Assembly: GCF_037325665.1 (NCBI RefSeq) | Contig: NC_090255.1 | Coordinates: 5,094,242-5,158,241 of the forward strand | DNA from: Littorina saxatilis | Lineage: Eukaryota > Mollusca > Gastropoda > Littorinimorpha > Littorinidae | Direction: 5' to 3' | Length of the DNA: 64,000 bases | Shown: in pieces, positions 1 to 28,300 of the stretch | How positions within the stretch are numbered: the first letter of the stretch is position 1 | How the letters are laid out: every line of letters begins with the position of its first letter | Translations under genes and position numbers: made by a program | The notes under the pieces: model-generated | Told to the model about the DNA's origin: nothing | The model's database searches: none | What the model saw: only the letters and a program-made list of their open reading frames with translations

Positions 1-520
1 GAATGATTATGACATGCGGCTCCATCTGCTGGTTTTTTATTCAAACTGGTTTTCAACGCTTATTCTCACAAAGCCTCTGCACACCTGCCCCTGTGCTGTG
101 TTTGTGTGGCTGCTTTCGTATGATGTCAGTGCATGGTGAGTGCGTTCACTGCCTTGTCACCACTTTCCCACCTTTTCAGAATGTTTTCTTCGTCTTGGAT
201 AATTCTTCGAATTTGCGATTTTCCAACATCAAGACTTTTTGCAATCGCGATGGCAGTTTCTCCCTTTTTGTGTGGTTAATTAGTGCCTTTGCTTACTGGA
301 GACAGTTATAACTGGTTATAACTGGTTTGTCAGTGATGCGTTGCTGACTGAGAGTCTTGGCTTTCTCTGACAAAGTCGTTACACAAGCTGTTAGGTCTGT
401 CCTTAGACGTTAGAGCGGGGTGGTCGCTACACTGGTGACAACTATATAAGGAAACACATCGGTTAAAAAAAAAGGGTCGTTGTGGCGGGGTAGTCGTTAG
501 AGAGGGGGGTCGTTGTAGCC
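1..520. other. Intronic or upstream Staufen sequence, nothing recognised
   Basis: AT-rich non-coding DNA with short tandem runs near 305-330 and GT-rich repeats near 465-520. Short open frames here have no recognisable protein content and no convincing splice signals. The 5' exons of Staufen should lie to the left of the window. Confidence 0.5.
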
Positions 521-830
521 CGGGTAGTTCAGGTGGTAGAGCACTGGACTTGTGATCGAAAGGTCGCTGGTTCGAATCCGGGCCGGGACGGACACAGGTC
601 AACTTTATGTGCAGACCCAGAGACGGTATCCATCTCCCACCCCCTGTGTCACCACAGCGGCACGTAAAAGACCTCTGTCATTCTGCCATAAGTGCAGATG
701 GCTGATACCACCTAAACACGCATACACTTGTGTATCTCATCTAAAGTCGGGTTAAAACCCGGGAACATGCCCCTAATGGCTTTGCCGTGAGGGCGTAAAA
801 CTTGAATTTCTCTCTCTTGAGCGCTAAGTG
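521..830 (+). mobile_element. tRNA-derived SINE, family C
   Basis: The left end resembles a tRNA with an A-box-like GGTGGTAGAGC and a B-box-like GGTTCGAATCC. It is followed by a body that recurs on the minus strand at 17,943-18,238 and 18,285-18,537 and, interrupted by a minisatellite, at 1,543-2,960. The anticodon stem is altered and a long non-tRNA body follows, so this is a SINE and not a tRNA gene. Confidence 0.85.
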
Positions 831-1044
831 CCCTTTGTTTTTTCAGATCATGCACAAAGGTTGTGTCTTCCACACATAGTGTATTTGTTTATTTGTCGAT
901 TTAAAAAAAAAATGTTTAATATAATCATTTTTTTTGTAAGTCCTTAAGATTAGAACTCTATTTGGATTTGCGCCATGTAAATACCCTTATTTAATTTGTT
1001 TAATTTTTTATATATATTTTTTTATATATATTTTTTTTTTCCAG

Positions 1045-18890
<17,846 letters not shown>

Positions 18891-19044
18891 ACACCACAAC
18901 CGTCTTCTCTGTGAACGCTTGGTAGGAAGTGAACAACTTTGGCTAGATCCTCTGAACGCTTTTGCAATGGAGGTTGTGGTTTGTCGCTGACTGCGAACAT
19001 TGTTCAAGCATTCTGTACCCTACCATGAATGCTTTAGAAGTGAA

Positions 19045-19244
19045 NNNNNNNNNNNNNNNNNNNNNNNNNNNNNNNNNNNNNNNNNNNNNNNNNNNNNNNN
19101 NNNNNNNNNNNNNNNNNNNNNNNNNNNNNNNNNNNNNNNNNNNNNNNNNNNNNNNNNNNNNNNNNNNNNNNNNNNNNNNNNNNNNNNNNNNNNNNNNNNN
19201 NNNNNNNNNNNNNNNNNNNNNNNNNNNNNNNNNNNNNNNNNNNN
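19045..19244. other. Assembly gap, 200 N
   Basis: A run of exactly 200 N. It falls between the Staufen stop codon and the last visible exon of the minus-strand dehydrogenase, and may hide that gene's final exon and the 3' UTRs. Confidence 1.
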
Positions 19245-19368
19245 TCATACATAAAAGTAAAAAAAAATAAAAAACTCCCAGGACCCCACCCTTTTCAAAC
19301 ATTTTGTTTCAAGAACAAAAGGGAAAACAAAATGTATTTGTTTCACTACATTTGATAAGTACACTTAC

Positions 19369-22069
19369 GTTTTCAACGTAGCAACCAGGTACATGATCCT
19401 TGGAATGTAAACTTGTTTCTGATTGGTCAGGATGGCCTGCATGGTTCTCTCTACTGTTTCGCTCATCTTCAGTGGTGGCGTCACACTTGGAAATCTATCA
19501 TTCAAAAAGGAAGAACACCTGAGGCTAGCATACTTGTTTTTACATTTTAGTCCATTTTGAATATGTTTTAACATAGACTGGGAATCAAGATGAGGGTGGT
19601 GACGTATGTGTGTGTGTGTTGAGCAATTCCGAATAAAACTGCTGAACCAATCTTCAAGAAACTTTACATGATAGTCCCTGGGTGCGATATCCCCTGACAC
19701 GTTTCTAATTTTTTCGATAAATGTCTTTGATGACGTCATATCCGGCTTTGTGTGAAAGTTGAGCCGGCACCGTCATGCCCTCCTTTTTTGGGATCAAATT
19801 GATTGAAATTTTGGTCAAGCAATCTTCAACGAAGTCCTGACTATGGGATTGCATTTCAGCTCAGGAGCTTAAATAGTAGTTAAATAGTTTGCTCATTAAA
19901 GTTGTCATTAAAATCAAGTTTCTGTTTCAGAATAAAATATGATTGCACTGTATTCTTCATCTTCTCCTGAATTAAAAAAAAAAAAAGATATGTTATGTTT
20001 CTTTAAAAAAAGAGTGAAGTCTTAAAGTTTTTTGTTTTTTTAAAGGGGGAGTCTTAAAGTGGGGGGGGGGTCAAAAAAAGGGGGGGGGGAGGGGGTACAT
20101 TCCATTGTACAGCCAGATCTCACCTCATCTGACAACCACCAAACATGGCCGAGTCGCCAATATACGACGGACACACCAGGGTTGTATGGACGTCAGTGTA
20201 GCCGCCAAAAACCAGCTCAAAGTTCAACACCTCTGTGAAAACCGATGACACCAAACTTTGAGGCACAGTAATCGTGAGCTTGCTGATGCCGAGAATGCCG
20301 GCTGTGCTGGCTATGTTGGTGATGTGTCCATGATTGTTTTTCAGCATTGATGGCAGAAAGAACTGGTCGTCTGTGGACAGAAAGATCAAATAGTAAATGT
20401 TGCATTTTTCCCTCATTTTCCTTAGAATTTATAGGAACTTACCTCAGAAGCTTGTGTCTCCACTGTGGCACATAAAAAAATTATAATTTATTCTCTGCTT
20501 TTGTATTTGTCTATACTACTACTGTACTACTATCGGCACGGTTGGCCTAGTGGTAAGGCGTCCGCCCCGTGATCGGGAGGTCGTGGGCTCGAACCTCGGC
20601 CGGGTCATACCTAAGACTTTAGAATTGGCAATCTAGTGGCTGCTCCGCCTGGCGTCTGGCATTATGGGGTTAGTGCTAGGACTGGTTGGTCCGGTGTCAG
20701 AATAATGTGACTGGGTGAGACATGAAGCCTGTGCTGCGACTTCTGTCTTGTGTGTGGCGCACGTTATATGTCAAAGCAGCACCGCCCTGATATGGCCCTT
20801 CGTGGTCGGCTGGGCGTTAAGCAAACAAACAAACACACAAACAAACTTGTACTACTACTACTATCTGGATCTAAGAAAGAAAGGGGCGTAACCATTCTAA
20901 ATAAGACGACATGACTGGGCATCAAAAAACAAGACTGAGGTTTGGGATCAAATCTCTTGGCACCTGAAAGAGCAACAGAAATTACAATGAACAAGCGGGC
21001 TAAATCTGAGACAGTAAAGCAAATTTTTTTCACGAGTGGGCCTTTAATATGATGTTACTGATTAGGTCCACTTACGTGTGATTTGCACATTTTTGTCACC
21101 ACACACAAACACACACACACACAAACATACAGTCACACACACTCACCAAAAGAAACAACAGGGTGAGTATGAACATGCAGATACAGACCAAAAATGAGCA
21201 AGAAGATTAACATGTAGCGTTCGCTGAACTTCTTCGTCAGATGTGTCCAGCAGAGGGCGCCCTTTCACTGTACCAGCGTTGTTGATGAGAATGGTCACAT
21301 GACCCACTTCCTGCTGCACCAGTTGTCCTTGCTTCTTCACTTGCTCTCGATCACTGAAAATAACGCAGCAAAAAATAAGCTTATCTCCTGCTGCTCTCCA
21401 CTGGCCTCACGAAGCTTAAGTACTGAGTTTTCAAAACAATCAACCTGCTACTCCCAAAAATGCTAGGGGTCGGGAGGAACTTGAAAATAGGGTCAGTCGA
21501 AGAATGAGAAACATTGAAGCCCCATGCACAGTTTCCAATGGTTCTGGATCTGGATTTATGTGTTGCAGGGCCGATAAGGCATAGCGCAACGGGAGAAAGA
21601 GAGCACAGGTTGTTAGACGCGAGGAAGGAGAACTGACTTGAAGCCCTTTAGCGATCCCACACGTGTGTGTGTGTGTTGTGTGGTGTGTGTGTGTGTGTGT
21701 GTTTGTGTATGTGATTGCGTGTGTGATTTTGATATCATACTCGAGCCACTGGTCAGCTTACAAAACAATTATATTGCATGCTTACCTTACATCACACTTG
21801 TATACATGGCATACACCACCTCTCTCTCGAATTAGTTCCTTTGTCTCATCTGCTCCTTCGATGTCGACGTCCCACACTACAACGACAGCTCTCAACCTCG
21901 CAAACTCCTCTGCCAGTCTCCTACCCAATCCCCTACCCCCTCCGGTTATCAAAACAATTTCACCCGCCACATTTTTTCGCTCCGGTGGGACGAAGAATTG
22001 ACAGATCGAGGAAGACCAAGCAACAAAAATATCTTTTAGAGTGACTATGAATTCAAACAGGATCGTCAT
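19369..22069 (-). CDS. RDH10: RDH10-like short-chain dehydrogenase/reductase (SDR16C), last exon missing
   Basis: Relatives are membrane-bound NAD(P)-dependent retinol/steroid dehydrogenases. Exons on the minus strand: 22069-21786, 21353-21189, 20370-20124, 19494-19369. The start MTILFEFIVTL begins a hydrophobic anchor. The cofactor motif TGGGRGLGR is about residues 42-50 and NNAG is in exon 2; AHFW, NHGHI, TTLVCP and the RFPSVTPPLK-type tail all match RDH10. Odd points: exon 2 and exon 3 do not join in phase, and the active-site YxxxK block (DYCASKFGVIGFH) is in a different frame from the rest of exon 3, as if short indels flanked it. The exon after 19,369 (family ending) is absent, probably in the N gap. 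Either assembly errors or a decaying gene; the divergent promoter shared with RPL7 argues for a real gene. Confidence 0.82.
20010..20112. repeat. Repeat R copy beside a splice donor
   Basis: GTCTTAAAG and TTCCATTGTACAG match repeat R. The copy ends about ten bases from the minus-strand donor at 20,123. Confidence 0.6.
20530..20847 (+). mobile_element. tRNA-derived SINE with CAAA tail
   Basis: The head GGTTGGCCTAGTGGTAAGGC (A-box) and GGGCTCGAACC (B-box) is followed by a body ending GGTCGGCTGGGCGTTAAGC and an (AAAC)n tail. TACTACTAT-rich sequence flanks both ends. The same 3' end occurs at 42,365-42,425. Confidence 0.88.
21661..21728. repeat. (TG)n microsatellite
   Basis: Imperfect TG repeat in the intron between exons 1 and 2 of the dehydrogenase gene. 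Confidence 0.9.
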
Positions 22070-22384
22070 GTTGGATTAAATTGTGCTCAATCCCCCTGAT
22101 AAATAAGAAAGCACGGGTTTGACACTTTGCAAAGTCACAGACGTCTCTTTCGATTTTGGTTCGTGTCACACACCGCATGCGCGGACGGATATCAAGTTTT
22201 TGAGTTGTCGCAAATAACTGTTCCAAGAAAATAATTGTTGATGGTAAGTGAATTTATCACCTTAAAGACATGTACGTTAACACGCATGTAAAATTACTTG
22301 ACTTTTTTTTTAATGCGCGAGTTTACTTGCAGGCTTTGATGTTGCAAATTGCCCACTTCCGGTTGATCTCTTTTACTCTTAAAC
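22070..22384. promoter_or_regulatory. Divergent promoter between the RDH10-like gene and RPL7
   Basis: Only 315 bp separate the two start codons, which face away from each other. Just before the RPL7 ATG, 22,368-22,379 reads CTCTTTTACTCT, a pyrimidine tract of the kind used as TCT initiator and 5' TOP in ribosomal protein genes. No TATA box is clear near it. CCACTTCCGGTTG at 22,352 carries an ETS-like CTTCCGG. Confidence 0.7.
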
Positions 22385-25300
22385 ATGGCGGACACGTTAG
22401 TATTATTGAAGACCCTTTCGTCTATCTCAAAACATCTTTGTACTAAAGACATTTCTGTCATTTATTTTGACACAGTTTGATTCTGCGATCTTTTCCTTAA
22501 TTGAATATATCTATATCAACAACTTTCATGATCAATAAGTATGTGAAAGAAGACATTGTGATGGGAAGGATGGATTCCGCACCTCCAAGCTCAAGACTGC
22601 ACGTTGTGATCAAGTTGCGTTATGTGTCCTCGTTTGCTTATGTGATGTTTTATAAACTTGCTAATGTACGGTTATCTGTGTTTTCAGTAAAAAGCTGCCG
22701 AAAGTTCCGGAGACGCTTCTAAAGAGGCGCAAGCATAGAGCCGAGGCTAAAACCAAGGCTCTGAAGGCTGCTGAAGTCAACAAGAAGGTATGCCAGTGCT
22801 ACTCCTATTTGTTTGTTTTACATGCATGATCAATTAGTTAGTTACCGTTTGATCCTTAACATTTATCAAGGGACTTGCATTTCTCAGGTGTAACAGTGAA
22901 GTAACGTTTTATGTGTTAACTTGCTGAAGTTTGCGTTGCAAACGTTCCTCTTTGAAGTCTTTATCAATAATGCTAGTCTTGTGGATGGACTGAGTTTGTT
23001 CAGTTTGGTCTTTTATTATTTTATTTTACAGAAGCAGCATCTGAAGAAGGGCATTATCTTCAAGCGTGCTGAGAAATACGTGCGCGAGTACCGTGCTCGT
23101 GAGAGTGACCTTCTCCGTCTCAAGCGTCAGGCCAAGAAGGCTGGCAACTACTATGTGGAGGCAGAGCCTAAACTTGCATTCGTCATGAGAATCCGTGGGT
23201 CAGTACATGCTAGCTCTTGCATGTCCATGAGCTTTTTTATACTTCATTAGTGTGTGCTTGTTTAAAAGATTTTGTGGGCATCTTGCTAATCTGGATCCTG
23301 CCCCTCTATGGAAGTTTGAGACAATGGTTTGGGGGGGGGGGGGGGGGGGGGGGTTGTAAGCAGATTGGAGGTAGTTTTTGTGTGTGTAACTGATTATGAT
23401 CGAATGGCAAACTCGTCAATAAAGGTTTGAGCATGCAGGAACAATATTAATATTGTATTTGAGTCATTCTTCACTTATCGTGACTATCGCGGTACATCTC
23501 GTTCAAAGCAAAAAAACAATAATTTCAGATAATAAAAAAACAAAATCACATCATATCCGTGTTTTATCAATGTAAATGCATCGGTAGAAAATGGCACTAT
23601 GGAAAAAAAATAATTGTTACTGTGGTTAATTTTGATTGAATTCCGATTTTAGTGCTGAAAATGGCGTCGGAAAATGGGAATGCGTACCCCTACTTCTGTA
23701 ATCGCCCATTGCAATTAGTTTAAAGATAGCCAAACCCAAATGATTGACTGCATGTGATTGTCCAAGGTTAAAATAAATCAGCGGTATGTTCGAATGCTTT
23801 ACTCTGCTTGCTTTTTGCCGTAAAATTGGGGTTTGAAATGGAGGTAACCTGCCTTCACGTGGCGTCACAAAATTCCTATCCACAGATTCAGGTCAAGCAG
23901 ACGACACAATTATTGAACAAACAAAATTTTAATGAAAACTGACAAACATATGAAAGACACTCACATTTTTATTGAAAAACAAGAAATAAAATATTTCCAA
24001 AGACTTGTAATGTCTTGATTTGTGCTTGGTGTCACGTTTGTCACTCAGGTTACCAGAGTTTGTTTTTCAAGTTCTGTTTCGGTGATCGACAACTTGGCAT
24101 GTTGTGAAGGGCCCGAAACATGCATTATCAAACTCTACCCCAAACTTGATGACGTTTTGGGTCAAAAATAGTCACGTGGTGTGTTTTCTAAACCAAATTC
24201 GATGACGTGTCACACAACCGAGAACCAGTGTCTTTAGTTTGGTGCGTTTTTGTTGGACTCGGCCGAAACATCGCTTGATCGCCATTCATTTCGTTTCACA
24301 GGGTGCATCGGTAAGTTCACAAGAAGTGTTTTTCATGCTATAGGTAATCTATCTGAAGGCTCTGTTTTTACTAAGAAGCTGTATTTTTTTAATATCAGTC
24401 AATTGACCACAAGTGCATTCGAATCCCTGCAGATTTTCCCAGTGTCACTTGTGATGCAGGTAGCAGGGAAACGCAGCGATCAGCGTTGTTTTTAGAAAAC
24501 GTGTTAATTTTTTTAAATTCTGATTATTAAAGAAGAAGGAACTACCAGATACTTTTGTTTTTCATAACTTTTCTTTTATTGCTTTCTTTTCTCTCCCTGT
24601 TGTCTTTTTTAACCTGTGTTGTGCAGTGGCGTCACGCATCACACAGGTTACCTTTTTCATTTTATTATCACATTTTCTTTCAAGAACAGACTGTATTGTG
24701 TTCTACAGTTTGCATCATTGCAAGGGTATGTGTGTGGAAATCATGTGAATAGTCAATGATAATGAGTGTAAAGAAATCAAGTCTTTGGTGAAAAAAAAAA
24801 GAAGCCTGGTAACCTGCACATGGCGTCACACTATTTCCTGCCTTGCAACCGTACGAGTTCCACTCATTACCATTAAACATGGTTCATATTGGTAGAAAAA
24901 GAAGTACTTCTATCCTATCAATGCTTATTACACAACTTGAGTGATTAAAAGTGGTATATTTCATGCTTTAGTGTCACAACATTATGCAGGTTACCAGAAC
25001 CATGACCCCCCGACGAGAATGGAGTTTTTATCTAAGGTATCAAAGCTACCAATTTGCTGTTTGCATATTCAGGTAGTTGATGCACATGTCTTCAGATTGG
25101 CACTAATTGTTTTATCAGGGTTCGTACAGAGTCCTTGAACCCTGGAAAACTCCTTGAAAATTGGAAAACCTTTTCCAGGCCTTGAAAAGTGCTTGAAAAT
25201 AGAGTTTTGTTAAATAGTCATTGAAAAGTACTTGATTTTTCCAAATTGTTGTCTATACAGTTCGTCAGCAGCTTGTCTTATTTAAAAAAAATGCAACCCC

Positions 25301-28300
25301 CTTTTTTTTCGTCAAATACAGTACACATTTTGGGAGAATAAAAGATCGAGTGAAAACGAAAGCAGATGAACTATTACTAGTCACCCGTAGTTGCTTCCCT
25401 TCCCGGAAGTTGGCAAGGGAAACAACTACGGAATGACTAATAGAAATTCACCAGAAACTTGATGACTTGAAAAACTGAAGGTAAGCTTGGTGCTTTGCAT
25501 TAATTTGGGGAAAATCATGTCCTTGAAAAGCATTTATTTGGTCCTGGAAATGTCCTTGAAAACTCCTTGAATTGTATCAGCTCTGCCCTGCAGGAACCCT
25601 GGTTTTATTCTTATGACAAGTTTGATTTTTGGGGCCAATTCCCCTTTTTTGTCACGATAAGTGAAGAATGACTCATTTGTGGTGGTAATCCTGTCATTCC
25701 CAGAATTACCAAGTAGACAGATGGTTTGCAGTTGTCGCATGCAGTATTTTTAGACTTCGGCAGGTTAAATATTTTTTTTTTAAAGGTGACAGGTCCACAC
25801 CGTCTTACAGTTTCTCGAATTAAGTTGCAAAATAGTGGTGTTCTGTGTCATTATCTAGAGTTTTGTTTCCACTACAAATAGATCCTAGCTGGTCTCCAGT
25901 GATGTACATTTTTCTAGCAGCCTTTAGGACAATTGTCCTGAAGACTGAAAATCAATAGGACACAGTGTCCTGAGATTGCAATTTCAATAGGACAAAAACA
26001 CGACTCGTAAAATCGCATTTAAAAAGATTTTTCAGTTTCCATTCCTCAGAGAAGGAACGTGATTTCTTGTCTTTCAACTCTTTGACTTGGGTTGTCTCTA
26101 TCGTGCTCGTCGACGTACTTGCAGTTGCACTTTCACCATCACTCTCCACTTCGACGAGTTCGTTCTCGGTTGACGTTGTTGTTGGTTCAGCTGAAGCCAC
26201 AGTGGCTGGCGAACGCAGCATGGACATCAATGTCTGCTGATTTGTATCTGCTTTGAGCTTTTTTTTCGGACCCATGCCGTTTCTCTTTTGTTTTATTTTT
26301 GTTCGAACGCACAACAGTTTTTCTGGATATTATGACGAAAAGTAATGCCTTGCGCATGTGCGAACATGCACGGGTGGTTCCATTGGTTTAAACGATTTAT
26401 TGCTGAGCCAATGAATGCACTCAAGGCACCATATGGGTTCGGTTTTCTTTTTTTCTTCTTGATCCAACTTGAGGATAAATTAATTCAAAGAATCAGATCC
26501 CATATGGTGCCTCGTTCACTCAACAAACTGGTCACATGCAGTGCATACTTTCGCTTGGCAAAACGGAAACCAGCTTTCCTCACGCAGTGTTTACTTTCGC
26601 TTGGCAAAACCGAAACAAGCTTTCCTCTTGAAAATTGAACAGTCTGCATGTCCGCTTCATTGTCATAAACGATCGGACCCTTGACCACTTCTTCTGTAGG
26701 TTAATCGGACCTGTGTCCTGCTGGGGTTAAAGCTATAGGTCCTGGGGAAATTGGATCGGTCAGAGACCGGAGACCGATTAAAATGTACATCACTGGGTCT
26801 CTGCTGCCGCCTTGGTTTTGGTTGCAAGTCACACTCTGTGCCCGTCTTGTTCGTAGACAGGTCCAATTTCTAAGCTTGCGACATGAAACTTCCACTGTCC
26901 TATTCCTTCCCTCGTTCTTTGTGTCGAGGGTTGTTATGTTATGTGGAACAATGATTACAAGTAATGATAGTCGTAAAAGTACTGGGCCAATAGTGTGTGT
27001 GATTCTTAGTTAGTATCGAGAGTCTTGGGTTTATTTCCAGTGCCAGATTTACAGTAAGCATAAAGATCTTACTCTTAGCATTGTCCGTGCTGCAGTCTTG
27101 GGTTTGGTATTGCAAGTCACACTCTGTGCCAGTCTTGTCCGTAGACAGGTCCAATTTCTAAGCTTGCGACATGAAACTTCCACTGTCCTATTCCTTCCCT
27201 CAGACTCTGTGTCGCGGGTTGTTATGTTATGTGGAACAATGATAGGCTTAAAAATAATTGAAAAGCTAATACCAACACTCTGCTGTGAAACAATGATTGT
27301 TTGTCATAAAAATGGACGAAAAGCTAGTACCAATCTTTTGTAAAACAATGATCGAGGTATGCAGGTTTTTTTATTAGCCAGGGCATTTGTACCTGTTCAT
27401 ATATTCCACCAAAGTATTGTCCTCATAATCCAGGAACGACACTTTTTTACCTGGGTTCTTTTGGTGGAATCTGTTTGTCCTTGACTTGTGCTTTGTGTTT
27501 GCACATGTTTGTTCAGTATTTACGTTTTGTTGCAGTATCAACGGCATCCACCCACGGCCGCGCAAGGTGCTGCAGCTGTTCCGTCTGCGTCAGATCAACA
27601 ATGGCGTCTTTGTCAAGCTGAACAGGGCTACTCTGAACATGCTCAAGATCGCCGAGCCCTACATCACATGGGGGTCAGTAGATTGTAATATTAGGAACAG
27701 TGAAGACTTTGAATTGCCCCTTCCAATTTTAGTTCACTGCTGTTTACAACAAAGTAGTCTCGAGTTGAGTGTTTGGAAATGCCTTAGCCTGAAGGGTCGG
27801 TGTAACGTACACCTCTTCGTATCAGTCTGTCTTGGAGATGAGGACGAAAGTCGGACAGTTGGCCAGAACAGCGCTGTGCTTGTTTCTGGAATGAGGATGC
27901 GCTGTTTGGTATAAAACCAAGGCGTGTTAGCCGCGACGGCACTGTAAACATTCCCTCTCTCATGTCGCCATCGGTCCTACCCTTGGTCTCATAACTAGAC
28001 ACGCACGCTGAATAAAAATCGATGTGATTTTCATTGGGAAGTTATGATAGTGCTGTGTTGCAGGTTAGGGATATGGTTTTCATTGTGTGTGAGTTTGTTG
28101 TTTGTGTTTTTGTGTAAAGGAGTTGGATCTGTCTCTTCTTCTTTCTTTCTTTCTTCTGTTTTCTGTCCGTTGCACAAATATTTTGGTTTCGTAGCTGCTT
28201 TCTGAAGCTTCTTGGTTTAGTTTGATTTCTGTCTGCTACGTCCAAGCAATGAAGATATAAAAGTCTCGTTCGTATGAACTGCAGTGATTTCTTAAGTTAT

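Noticed and set aside
3-311. 102-codon frame at the left edge
   Set aside because: No recognisable protein features, no splice signals in register with Staufen, and AT-rich non-coding composition.
520-600. Possible tRNA gene
   Set aside because: A- and B-box-like strings are present but the stems do not complete a cloverleaf and a shared non-tRNA body follows; it is a SINE. Same decision for 14,138, 20,530, 47,332, 56,290 and the minus-strand copies.
19034-19302. Frames running through the N gap
   Set aside because: Made of unknown bases.
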